Positions 14,967 to 21,882 of a stretch of 22,156 nucleotides of DNA are shown one piece after another; within the stretch, counting starts at the first letter, position 1, and every line of letters begins with the position of its first letter. Source of the DNA: Deltaproteobacteria bacterium (GTDB lineage: Bacteria; Desulfobacterota; Desulfarculia; Adiutricales; JAGVGV01). The position numbers were made by a program, and so were the translations under genes. The stretch is from assembly GCA_020056895.1 (NCBI GenBank), contig JAGVGV010000030.1:1-22156 (forward strand). Reading direction: 5' to 3'. The notes beneath the pieces were generated by a model. The model had not been told where the DNA came from. It made no database searches and saw only the letters and a program-made list of their open reading frames with translations.

Positions 14967-15219
14967 GGTCCCCTGGGGCCCAGCGATTCCTTTCCTGGAA
15001 CCGCCCGACCGGCCATTTGCGAAACGGGCGGGGCGTCTGGTTGGTTTTCATATAGGCGGCGAGCGACGGATCCCTCGGAGGCGACGATCGGTTGGTGAAG
15101 CTGTTCCCCAGTGGAGTTGAAGCGGGAGATTCCGAGGCGCCGGCCAAAAGGTCGGACCCTGGTGGATCGGAAGCGGACGACCATGGGTTGGGGCGGCTTC
15201 AAACGATGGAGGTGACCAG
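14967..15219 (+). other. Intercistronic region rpsP-khpA
   Basis: This is 253 bp without a confident gene, long for this cluster. It holds a CCGCCCG/CGGGCGG stem (15001-15007 with 15025-15031, 17-nt loop). A block at 15009-15043 resembles the lepB promoter region (5915-5952), and CCTCGG/CCGAGG inverted motifs lie further on. A short frame starting at a TTG/GTG near 15091 and ending in TGA overlapping the khpA ATG resembles nothing known and is not called as a gene. Confidence 0.4.
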
Positions 15220-15450
15220 ATGAAGGAGTTGATCAAGTATATCGCGCAGTCGCTGGTGGATCAACCGGAAGCGGTCCAGGTATCGGAAATTGAAGGCGAA
15301 CAGACGTCGGTCATCGAACTGAAAGTGGCCAAGGAGGACCTAGGGAAGGTTATCGGCAAGCAGGGCCGGACGGCTCGGGCCATGCGGACCATTCTCTCCG
15401 CCGCCTCCACCAAGGTGCGCAAACGGGCGGTGCTCGAGATCCTGGAATAA
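15220..15450 (+). CDS. khpA: KH-domain RNA-binding protein KhpA
   Basis: A 76-residue single KH domain (YlqC/KhpA family). It has the GxxG loop inside LGKVIGKQGRTARAMRTIL (about 42-60), and the N-terminal helix MKELIKYIAQSLVDQPEAV is typical. Relatives bind RNA, often with the Jag/KhpB partner, and influence cell elongation and division or mRNA handling in Gram-positive bacteria; the role in proteobacteria is less clear. GGAGGTGACCAG precedes the ATG. Its position between rpsP and rimM is the conserved one. Confidence 0.95.
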   Translation: MKELIKYIAQSLVDQPEAVQVSEIEGEQTSVIELKVAKEDLGKVIGKQGRTARAMRTILSAASTKVRKRAVLEILE

Positions 15451-15465
15451 GGGGTTTTTTTGGAC

Positions 15466-16083
15466 ATGGACGCGAGCGCAATCCACGCGGCGAGCCGCGG
15501 GGTAAGCGATCGAACCAGCGAACGCCCGTCTTCCCCGGACGAGGAAGATTCCTCGCGGCCTGCCGTGGGGAACCTCAATTTCGTGGTTATCGGCCGGATT
15601 CAAGGCCCCCACGGCGTGGCCGGGGAGCTTCGGATCCGGCCGTATACCGAAACGGTGGACGTGTGGCGGACCTTCCCTCGGGTGGTGCTCCGGCGTTCCG
15701 ACCGGGACGATGAACTCCGGATCGTGGAAGGATACCGGCCCCACAAGGCCTTGGTTCTTTTAAAACTCAAGGGCGTCCACAACCGGGACCAAGCCCAGGC
15801 CTTGGCCGGCGTTGATGTATTGGTCCGGCGCGAATGGCTGCCGGCCGCGGATGCGGACGAGTACTATTGGGCCGATCTCATCGGCCTGGTGGTTGAGGAC
15901 CCGGACGGCCGGGAAGTGGGCCGGGTGCGGGCCGTTTTACGGCCGGGCGCTGATGACCTTTTGGTCCTGGAGCATCAGGACCGGGAAATTTTGGTGCCGT
16001 TCCGGGCGGAGATCATCACCGAAGTCGACCTGGCCGGCGGCCGGATCCGGATCGATCCGCCCGAAGGGCTTTTGGACCTATAA
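15466..16083 (+). CDS. rimM: Ribosome maturation factor RimM
   Basis: RimM binds S19 and helps mature the 30S 3' domain. The N-terminal beta-barrel domain begins at NFVVIGRIQGPHGVAGELRI, and the C-terminal PRC-barrel at YYWADLIGLVVEDPDGREVG, ending in ILVPFRAEIITEVD. From ATG 15466 the protein is 205 aa, with about 33 extra hydrophilic residues before the family start. GTG 15565 would give 172 aa, the usual RimM size, beginning MGNLNFVVIGRI. In that case GAGGAAG (15541-15547) is 17 nt upstream with a palindrome between. The extension holds two copies of the dispersed palindromic repeat, so part of it may be leader rather than protein. The function call is firm; the start is not. Confidence 0.9.
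   Translation: MDASAIHAASRGVSDRTSERPSSPDEEDSSRPAVGNLNFVVIGRIQGPHGVAGELRIRPYTETVDVWRTFPRVVLRRSDRDDELRIVEGYRPHKALVLLKLKGVHNRDQAQALAGVDVLVRREWLPAADADEYYWADLIGLVVEDPDGREVGRVRAVLRPGADDLLVLEHQDREILVPFRAEIITEVDLAGGRIRIDPPEGLLDL
15481..15505 (+). repeat. Dispersed palindromic repeat, copy D (diverged)
   Basis: CGCGGC-GA-GCCGCG core with flanks TCCA and GGGGTAA. It matches the neighbouring copy A at 18 of 25 positions counted from its TTCC. It lies within the 5' extension of rimM. Confidence 0.35.
15543..15578 (+). repeat. Dispersed palindromic repeat, copy A
   Basis: A 36-nt unit matching the reverse complement of 17055-17090 at 29 of 36 positions without gaps; all seven differences are transitions. 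Its inner part folds as TTCCTCGCGGC against GCCGTGGGGAA (two G-U pairs, 2-nt loop). The overlapping palindrome CGAGGAA-GA-TTCCTCG (15540-15555) covers a possible Shine-Dalgarno. It lies at the start of rimM. Confidence 0.55.
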
Positions 16084-16108
16084 AAGCCAATCGGTTTTCC
16101 TTTTTTTT
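16067..16108 (+). terminator. Hairpin and T-tract at the end of rimM
   Basis: GGCTTTT (16067-16073) pairs perfectly with AAAAGCC (16082-16088) around the rimM stop codon. A T-rich tract including eight consecutive T follows at 16095-16108, about 8 nt after the stem. The stem is short and the T-run offset, so partial termination or attenuation before trmD is the most I would claim. Confidence 0.35.
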
Positions 16109-16131
16109 AAAACCTGGATGGATGATCCATT

Positions 16132-16160
16132 CGGCGCGGCTGTCCTGGATGACCGCGCCG
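16132..16160 (+). other. GC-rich hairpin between rimM and trmD
   Basis: CGGCGCGG (16132-16139) and CCGCGCCG (16153-16160) form a perfect 8-bp stem with a 13-nt loop, 53 nt before the trmD start. It has no strong T-run (only TTTT 5 nt later) and may act as an mRNA processing or stability element. Confidence 0.4.
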
Positions 16161-16212
16161 GACTGTTTTCCGGGCTCCCCGCGCCGTGATATCGGATTAT
16201 AGGCCAAAGGGC

Positions 16213-16989
16213 ATGCGATTTGATCTGATCACCTTGTTCCCCCGGCTGTTCGATTCCTTCCTGGCCGAAAGCCTGATGGCCAAAGCTCTGGAAAAGGGCG
16301 TGGTTTCGGTTCGGGTCATCGATCCCAGGGATTTCACGGACGATCGGCATCATACCGCCGACGACCGTCCTTTCGGCGGCGGCCCCGGGATGGTCCTGAA
16401 GCCCGAACCCGTAGCCCGGGCCATCCGCGAGGCCCTCCGGACCGGGCCCTTGGGCCGGCCCCGGGTGATCCGTTTGACCCCCGGCGGCCCGCCGCTCGAC
16501 CAGGCCCGAGTGGAGGACTTGGCCGCGTACGACCACCTGGTGCTGGTCTGCGGCCGGTACGAAGGCATTGATGAACGGGTGGCCCAGCGGTACGTGGACG
16601 AGGATTTGTCGGTGGGCGACTTCGTTCTGTGCGGCGGTGAGGTCCCGGCCATGATCGTGGTGGAGGCCGTGGCCCGTCTGATCCCGGGCGTGATCGGTAA
16701 AATGGAATCCACCCAAGACGAAAGTTTTCAGGATGGATTGCTGGAATACCCTCACTATACACGGCCCCGCGTGTTCGAGGGCGTGGAAGTGCCCGAAGTC
16801 CTTCTTTCCGGAAACCATCAGGCCATCCGAACCTGGCGGCTGGAACAATCCATCCGCCGCACCCTGGCCCAGCGGCCGGAATTGATCGATCCGGAACGGC
16901 TTTCGCCTTTGGCCCGAAAGGTCTTCAACCGGCTCCAGGGGGTCCCCGAACCGCCCCGAAGGAAGCGCCGGCGAGGGAGCGGAAAATGA
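16213..16989 (+). CDS. trmD: tRNA (guanine-37 N1) methyltransferase TrmD
   Basis: A 258-residue SPOUT methyltransferase that uses SAM to methylate G37 in tRNAs reading CNN and some other codons, preventing +1 frameshifts. Motifs: MRFDLITLFPRLFDSF at the N-terminus, DRPFGGGPGMVLKPEP (about 52-67), and the trefoil-knot segments VCGRYEGIDERV (about 112-123) and SVGDFVLCGGEVPAMI. These are followed by ESFQDGLLEYPHYTRP. ATG 16213 fits the family N-terminus; an in-frame GTG at 16186 would add nine residues. The Shine-Dalgarno is poor (AAAGG only 3-4 nt from the ATG). Confidence 0.96.
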   Translation: MRFDLITLFPRLFDSFLAESLMAKALEKGVVSVRVIDPRDFTDDRHHTADDRPFGGGPGMVLKPEPVARAIREALRTGPLGRPRVIRLTPGGPPLDQARVEDLAAYDHLVLVCGRYEGIDERVAQRYVDEDLSVGDFVLCGGEVPAMIVVEAVARLIPGVIGKMESTQDESFQDGLLEYPHYTRPRVFEGVEVPEVLLSGNHQAIRTWRLEQSIRRTLAQRPELIDPERLSPLARKVFNRLQGVPEPPRRKRRRGSGK

Positions 16990-17039
16990 TTTTGGGTGCC
17001 GTTAAAAAAACACTTGCTTTTCGTGGCGGTGGGGAGTAA

Positions 17040-17726
17040 ATGTCGGCGGATGTGTTGAAGCTTCTCGCGGCAAGCCACGAGGAATCTTCCTTGGGCAAAG
17101 AACCGGAGCCTTCGCGGGAGTGTTCGCCCACCCCCAGTAAAAATGGGGAAAAAGCGTTCGCGGCCACGTTCATAGCTCTGGTGCACCACCCGGTCTATAA
17201 CAAGAACGGGATGGTGATCGCTTCGGCGCTGACCACCATTGATCTTCACGATCTGGCGCGATTGACGGCCACGTACGGTTTAACGAGGTTTTACCTGGTG
17301 ATGCCCTTGGGGGATCAGCGCCAGGTGGCCGAGGAGATGCTGGAACATTGGCGGTCGGGACCTGGGCGGACCTACAACCCCAACCGGAGCGAGGCTCTGG
17401 ACAAGGTGATTCTGGCCTCGGATATCGATCAGGCCCGAACGGACATTCTCCGGCGGACGGGCCGGGAGTCTCTGGTCGTGGGAACCACGGCCAAGGATGA
17501 GCGGGCCCGGACAACCTTTGGCCAGTTGCGGTCGCTTCTGGGTGAGGAGCGGCCGGTTTTGGTTTTATTCGGCACGGCCTGGGGTCTCACCCAAGAAGTC
17601 CTGGCCGGCTGCGATTACGTACTCGAGTCCGTTGTCGGACCAACCGAATACAATCACCTGTCCGTACGGTCGGCTGCCGGGATCATCCTGGACCGGCTGT
17701 TGGGGTCCCAGGTGGGGAAGGTGTGA
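17040..17726 (+). CDS. SPOUT-type RNA methyltransferase (Methyltrn_RNA_4 family)
   Basis: The protein is 228 aa from ATG 17040. The conserved domain starts near residue 43 (TFIALVHHPVYNKNGMVIAS) and continues through LTTIDLHDLARLTATYGL and LVLFGTAWGLTQEVL. It ends in PTEYNHLSVRSAAGIILDRLLG, the knotted SAM-binding region. This family is characteristically found between trmD and rplS, as here; its RNA target is not established as far as I know. The ~42-residue N-terminal part is hydrophilic. Its first half overlaps the dispersed palindromic repeat. An alternative TTG start at 17091 has GAGGAA six nt upstream, giving 211 aa; GGGGAG is only 3 nt from ATG 17040. There is no ATG/GTG start between 17052 and the domain. 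The stop is one nt before the rplS ATG. Confidence 0.88.
   Translation: MSADVLKLLAASHEESSLGKEPEPSRECSPTPSKNGEKAFAATFIALVHHPVYNKNGMVIASALTTIDLHDLARLTATYGLTRFYLVMPLGDQRQVAEEMLEHWRSGPGRTYNPNRSEALDKVILASDIDQARTDILRRTGRESLVVGTTAKDERARTTFGQLRSLLGEERPVLVLFGTAWGLTQEVLAGCDYVLESVVGPTEYNHLSVRSAAGIILDRLLGSQVGKV
17055..17090 (-). repeat. Dispersed palindromic repeat, copy B
   Basis: The reverse complement matches copy A (15543-15578) at 29 of 36 positions, ungapped. On the plus strand TTCTCGCGGC can pair with GCCACGAGGAA (one bulge, one mismatch). The GAGGAA in the right arm would be the Shine-Dalgarno for the alternative TTG start at 17091. Confidence 0.55.
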
Positions 17727-17727
17727 C

Positions 17728-18084
17728 ATGAACCCCATTTTGATGCTCGAACGCGAGCAGATGCGGACGGATCTTCCGGATTTTAAAGTCGGCGACACCG
17801 TGGCCGTGCATGTGCGGATCAAGGAAGGCGACAAGGAACGGATCCAGGTTTTCAAGGGCGCGGTAATCCGTCGCCGCAAGGGCCGGACCGACTCGTCCTT
17901 CACCGTGCGCAAGGTTTCCTATGGTATCGGCGTGGAACGGATTTTCCCCACCAATTCGCCGTCCATTGACAAAATCGAAATCATCACCGAAGGCCGCGTG
18001 CGTCGCAGCCGGCTGTACTACCTCCGTGCGCGTCTGGGCAAAGCCGCTCGGATCAAAACCAAATCCAACCGCCCGGGAGCCTGA
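17728..18084 (+). CDS. rplS: 50S ribosomal protein L19
   Basis: A 118-residue L19 located at the 30S-50S interface. Typical segments are MNPILMLEREQMRTDLPDF, VGDTVAVHVRIKEGDKERIQ, FKGAVIRRRKG, SFTVRKVSYGIGVERIFP and the C-terminal RRSRLYYLRARLGKAARI. ATG 17728 follows the preceding stop by one nt, with GGGGAAGG just upstream inside the methylase gene, so translation is coupled. Earlier in-frame starts, the first at 17497, lie inside the methylase gene and do not match the family. Confidence 0.97.
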   Translation: MNPILMLEREQMRTDLPDFKVGDTVAVHVRIKEGDKERIQVFKGAVIRRRKGRTDSSFTVRKVSYGIGVERIFPTNSPSIDKIEIITEGRVRRSRLYYLRARLGKAARIKTKSNRPGA

Positions 18085-18122
18085 CCAGGCCAACATTTCG
18101 GCCCGGCCGGAGGATCGTTTTC

Positions 18123-18866
18123 ATGGAAAACAGGCCCGGAGCCCGAAATCGGCGGAAACCCGCTGATCGGACCCCGGGCCGATGCATTTCCAATGGGTCT
18201 ACGGATACCCCTTCCGTCTCCACCGCCGATTCCGCGTCTTTATCCCTTTTTCCCGATCTGGACGTTCCGTCCGGCCCCTGGGTCTTGGAAGAGCCGTTCT
18301 GGAACCAAGGGCGCCAGTGGGTGGCTGGCGTGGACGAAGCGGGCCGAGGGCCTTTGGCCGGTCCCGTGGTCGCCGCCGCCGTCATCCCCAATCCGGCCCT
18401 GGATTTTTCCTTTGTTCGCGATTCCAAAAAAATGCGGCCCGAGGAACGCGAACGGGCCTATTGGTTGATCCTTGGCCGGTCTCACGCCGTGGGCCTGGGC
18501 TGGGCCACGGCCGGGGAGATCGATCGGATCAACATCCTGAAGGCATCCCTGTTGGCCATGGCCCGAGCCGTCCAAACTCTGGCTCCGGCGGCCCAGGTCC
18601 TGCTCGTGGACGGCCCTTTTCCCACTCCGCTTGATTTGGTTCAAAAACCCATTAAAAAAGGCGATGATCTCAGCCGGTCCATCGGCGCCGCGTCCATTGT
18701 GGCCAAGGTGACCCGGGACCGGATCATGACCGCCTTGGACCGCCTGTACCCCGGGTACGGGTTGGCCCGGCACAAGGGATACGGAACGCGGGACCATATG
18801 GATGTTTTGGCCCGGCTGGGCCCGACGCCCATTCATCGCCTGACCTTCAAAGGAGTGGTTCCATGA
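18123..18866 (+). CDS. rnhB: Ribonuclease HII
   Basis: A 247-residue RNase HII that removes RNA from RNA-DNA hybrids and starts excision of misincorporated ribonucleotides. The active site is intact: D71 and E72 in AGVDEAGRGPLAGP, D163 in LLVDGPFP and D181 in KKGDDLSRSIG; SIGAASIVAKVTRDR follows. A hydrophilic, Ser/Thr-rich N-terminal extension (about 1-42) precedes the family-like LFPDLD...LEEPFWNQG. The start has GGAGG nine nt upstream and no better in-frame start exists. The stop overlaps the yraN ATG as ATGA. Confidence 0.96.
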   Translation: MENRPGARNRRKPADRTPGRCISNGSTDTPSVSTADSASLSLFPDLDVPSGPWVLEEPFWNQGRQWVAGVDEAGRGPLAGPVVAAAVIPNPALDFSFVRDSKKMRPEERERAYWLILGRSHAVGLGWATAGEIDRINILKASLLAMARAVQTLAPAAQVLLVDGPFPTPLDLVQKPIKKGDDLSRSIGAASIVAKVTRDRIMTALDRLYPGYGLARHKGYGTRDHMDVLARLGPTPIHRLTFKGVVP

Positions 18867-19222
18867 CCCGGCACCTGGATGTGGGCAGGGCGGGCGAAGA
18901 CCTGGCGGTCCGCTTCCTGAAAAAAAAGGGGTATAAACTCTTGGAACGGAACCACGAATCCCCCTTCGGCGAGATCGATCTGATTTTCATGGACAAGGGC
19001 ACGGTGGTCTTCGTGGAAGTGAAAACCCGCACCTCTGAGGCCTTCGGCCGGCCCAGCGACGCCGTGGGACCGGCCAAGCGGAAACGAATCGCCCGAGCCG
19101 CCAAGGCCTATCTGTCCCGAAAGGGATACGAGGCCCGGAAGGCCCGGATGGATGTTCTGTCCGTGGACCTCAGCGGGCCCGAACCCAAAATCGAACACTT
19201 GGCGGACGCGTTCGATGACTGA
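18863..19222 (+). CDS. yraN: YraN family protein (UPF0102, predicted endonuclease fold)
   Basis: 119 residues with the family hallmarks: GRAGEDLAVRFLKKKGYKLL, then GEIDLIFMDKGTVVFVEVKTR, which carries the E...D...E-x-K arrangement of restriction-endonuclease-like folds, and AKRKRIARAAKAYL. The biological role of the family is not settled; relatives are often next to rnhB and rsmI, as here. The ATGA overlap with rnhB, plus AAAGGAGTGG upstream of the ATG, indicates coupled translation. Confidence 0.95.
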   Translation: MTRHLDVGRAGEDLAVRFLKKKGYKLLERNHESPFGEIDLIFMDKGTVVFVEVKTRTSEAFGRPSDAVGPAKRKRIARAAKAYLSRKGYEARKARMDVLSVDLSGPEPKIEHLADAFDD

Positions 19223-20144
19223 TCCTCGCCGTCCGGGGAATCCGCCCGGAACGGGATACAGACCCGCGATGAGCCCCCCTGGCACCCTGTATATCGTGGC
19301 CACGCCCTTGGGCAACCTGGAAGACATCACCCACCGGGCTCTCCGAATATTGGGGTCCGCCGCCCTGGTCGCGGCCGAAGACACCCGCCGCACCCGGGGG
19401 CTGTTGACGCATTTCGGGCTTCACGCTCACCTGATCAGTTATCGGGAACAGAACCACGAAGCCGCCGGCCGCCGGATCATCGAAGAACTGGAACAAGGCC
19501 GCGACGTGGCTCTGGTCACCGATGCCGGTACTCCGGTGCTCTCCGACCCCGGATCGGACCTGGTGGCCTTGGCGGTCGGCCGAGGCATCCCCGTTTGCCC
19601 CATCCCCGGCCCCTCTGCTCCGGCGGCCGCGTTGTCCGTTTCCGGGCTGCCGGGGGATCAGTACCTGTTCGCCGGATTTATTCCGGCCCGGCCCAAGGAT
19701 CGGCGGGCTTTTCTGGAAAACCTGGCCCGTCAGCCCTTTACTCTGGTGTTTTTTGAAGCCCCCCATCGCCTGAAGGCCTCCCTCGCGGACGCCGCCGCCG
19801 TGCTGGGGGACAGGCCGGCGGTTTTGTGCCGGGAACTGACCAAACTGAACGAAGACATCCGGCGGGGGACCTTAACGGAACTGGCCCGAATGTATGATGA
19901 AGCCCAAGGTCGGGTCCGGGGCGAAATCACCTTGGTTGTGGCCGGCGCGGACCAGACGGCCGATCCGGCCGGGGAAGCCTTTGACCTGGACGTCCTGGTC
20001 CAAAGGCTGAAAACAGACGACCGGCCGGTCAAGGCCATTGTGGCCGAATACGAAAAGGCCGTCCCCTTCAGCCGGTCCGAGCTGTACCGGCTGGTGGTCC
20101 GAACCCGGCAAAATCAGGACGGAGATGAAGAGGAGCCGGTTTAA
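19215..20144 (+). CDS. rsmI: 16S rRNA (cytidine-1402 2'-O) methyltransferase RsmI
   Basis: A 309-residue tetrapyrrole-methylase-fold enzyme that 2'-O-methylates C1402 in the decoding centre. Motifs: GTLYIVATPLGNLEDITHRA, VAAEDTRRTRGLL, LVTDAGTPVLSDPG, PIPGPSAPAAALSVSGLP and FFEAPHRL. ATG 19215 overlaps the yraN stop by 8 nt (ATGACTGA) and gives an 18-residue Pro/Gly-rich lead; ATG 19269 (MSPPGTLYIV, 291 aa) fits the usual family start better, but neither has a clear Shine-Dalgarno. The TAA overlaps the stop of the convergent HD-GYP gene. Confidence 0.94.
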   Translation: MTDPRRPGNPPGTGYRPAMSPPGTLYIVATPLGNLEDITHRALRILGSAALVAAEDTRRTRGLLTHFGLHAHLISYREQNHEAAGRRIIEELEQGRDVALVTDAGTPVLSDPGSDLVALAVGRGIPVCPIPGPSAPAAALSVSGLPGDQYLFAGFIPARPKDRRAFLENLARQPFTLVFFEAPHRLKASLADAAAVLGDRPAVLCRELTKLNEDIRRGTLTELARMYDEAQGRVRGEITLVVAGADQTADPAGEAFDLDVLVQRLKTDDRPVKAIVAEYEKAVPFSRSELYRLVVRTRQNQDGDEEEPV

Positions 20145-21724
20145 AGCAACATCTCCGGGGCGATTTTTTGGAGCATCGGATCCACGTACTCGTGGGGGAA
20201 ATGGCCCCCCCGATTCATCAGCAATATCTGGGGCAGGCAGCGATTGAAAGCCGTTACCACTTCGGGGTCGAAGTGCCGGCCGGCGTCGGTCCGCATAAGT
20301 TGCACGGCTTTAACCAGGGGCATGGGGGTGTGGGACAAGGTTTCGTTTTGGGTGTACTTGGGATAATCCCGGGGGCTGGTCAAGGCATCGAAAACATCGG
20401 CCACGGCGATGATGCGTGACCCCAATGGCAGGCCTTCGCCGCTTAAGCCATACGGGTATCCCTGACCGTTGAATTTTTCGTGATGCAGGGCGGCCACCAG
20501 GGGAACGTCCTTAAGGGATCGGGGAAAATGGAAATTTTCCAATATCATCCTGGTTTTGCTGGGGTGGGAATTCATTTCGGTCCGCTCTTCCGGGGTAAAG
20601 GGTCCGTTTTTCAAAAGAACCTGGTCCCGAATACCGATCTTGCCGATATCGTGGAGCAAACTGGCGTATTTGATCACGTCCAAGGCGAGAGTGTTCAACC
20701 CCAGTTCCTGGGCGATCAAAAGGGAATAGTCCGTCACCCGCAGGGAATGACCGGCGGTCAGGGGGTGGCGGGCGTCCACGGTGGCGGAGAGGGTCCGGAC
20801 CGAGCTTTCGAACGATACCCGCATCTCCTCGTGAAGAAGCGAATTCTCCAAAGCGATGCCCACTTGCGTGGTTAGCCCTTTCAGCATTTGCAGGTCATCC
20901 GAGTTGAAGCCCTGATCGTTTTTCTTGTTGATCACCTGGATCACTCCGATCCGTTCTCCCATTTGGTTTCGGATCGGCAGACAGAGTACGCCCCGAGTTC
21001 GAAAATTGTGCCGGTGATCGAATTCCCGGTTAAAGTACGGAAGAGTCCAGGCGTCGTCTACTTGGATGATCTCACCACTTTCGGCGACCCGGCCGCTGAT
21101 CCCCTCGCCCAGGGGCAGCCGGATTTCTTCTACTTGTTCAGCGATCTTGGTCCAGAGCTCCCGCTGTTCCCAGTCGATAACGTACAAACTGGTCCGTTCC
21201 GCGTTCAGGGCTTCGGTCACCTTGCCGATAATCAAGGGAAAAAGCCGCTCCACGGAAAGTTCCGAAGTCAGGCCCGTGGCCACGGCCAAAACGTTTTCCA
21301 GCCTGAGGGCCTGAGCCGCCTGCCGCCGGAGAAGTTCCAGGTTTTCCGCCTCCAGGCGGAACCGGTTGATTAACTGCCTGAGTTTACCGCGAAACTGGAA
21401 CAGGTCGAAAGGCTTTTCAACGAAATCGTCGGCGCCGGCGGCCACGATCCGGTCATGGGCATGGCTCGCCCCGTCCCCGGTCAGGATCACGAGGGAGGGT
21501 TCGACCAGCCGAGGCCGGGCCCGGCTCAGGAACTCCAGGCCCGTCATGTCCGGCAGGACCATGTCGGCGATGACCAGATTGGGGGTGACGTGCTCCAGCA
21601 GTAAAAGGGCCGAACCACCCTCGGTTCGCATATGGCAGGGATGCCCCTCGAGGGCCGCAGCCTCGGCCATGAGACGCAACGTGTCCACTTCGGGCTGGAC
21701 GATAAGAAGGGTTTCGCTGGCCAT
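20141..21724 (-). CDS. REC-GAF-HD-GYP protein, predicted cyclic-di-GMP phosphodiesterase
   Basis: 527 residues in three parts. A receiver domain (about 1-120) has acceptor D54 in VIADMVLPDMTG and the EKPF lysine, but the usual acidic pair is replaced by Q10-P11 (LLIVQPEVD). A GAF domain follows (about 145-300; LPLGEGISGRVAESGE, CLPIRNQMGERIGVIQVIN). The HD-GYP domain (about 315-490) has YASLLHDIGKIGIRDQVLLKNG, HHEKFNGQGYP and AVADVFDALTSPRDYP, so its metal ligands look intact. HD-GYP enzymes degrade c-di-GMP (some cGAMP), and the GAF domain suggests a small-ligand input. ATG 21724 has GGTGG just upstream. The gene is convergent with rsmI and divergent from the radical SAM gene. Confidence 0.92.
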   Translation of the reverse strand: MASETLLIVQPEVDTLRLMAEAAALEGHPCHMRTEGGSALLLLEHVTPNLVIADMVLPDMTGLEFLSRARPRLVEPSLVILTGDGASHAHDRIVAAGADDFVEKPFDLFQFRGKLRQLINRFRLEAENLELLRRQAAQALRLENVLAVATGLTSELSVERLFPLIIGKVTEALNAERTSLYVIDWEQRELWTKIAEQVEEIRLPLGEGISGRVAESGEIIQVDDAWTLPYFNREFDHRHNFRTRGVLCLPIRNQMGERIGVIQVINKKNDQGFNSDDLQMLKGLTTQVGIALENSLLHEEMRVSFESSVRTLSATVDARHPLTAGHSLRVTDYSLLIAQELGLNTLALDVIKYASLLHDIGKIGIRDQVLLKNGPFTPEERTEMNSHPSKTRMILENFHFPRSLKDVPLVAALHHEKFNGQGYPYGLSGEGLPLGSRIIAVADVFDALTSPRDYPKYTQNETLSHTPMPLVKAVQLMRTDAGRHFDPEVVTAFNRCLPQILLMNRGGHFPHEYVDPMLQKIAPEMLL

Positions 21725-21756
21725 ATAACCACCGCCATTTTGCTGAAAATCGTCCC

Positions 21757-21786
21757 ACTATATCATTTATGTGGACCTGGCTCCAA
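21757..21786 (-). promoter_or_regulatory. Promoter candidate for the HD-GYP gene
   Basis: On the minus strand TTGGAG (21786-21781) and TATAGT (21762-21757) are 18 nt apart; the start would be near 21750, about 26 nt before the ATG. Confidence 0.45.
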
Positions 21787-21819
21787 AACGAATTGAAAAA
21801 ACGAAGGAATTCAGGCCCG

Positions 21820-21849
21820 TTGCCCTCCTGGCCTCACCTGGAGTATAGT
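21820..21849 (+). promoter_or_regulatory. Promoter candidate for the radical SAM gene
   Basis: TTGCCC (21820-21825) and TATAGT (21844-21849) are 18 nt apart, leaving a leader of about 27 nt before the ATG at 21883. Confidence 0.45.
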
Positions 21850-21882
21850 GTCCTGAGCATCCGTTTTCTGGGAGGCGCCGAC

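Noticed and set aside
15091..15222. Small ORF ending in TGA overlapping the khpA start
   Set aside because: About 43 codons from a TTG/GTG with a long spacing to GGAGG, no recognisable homology and ordinary composition; insufficient to call a gene.
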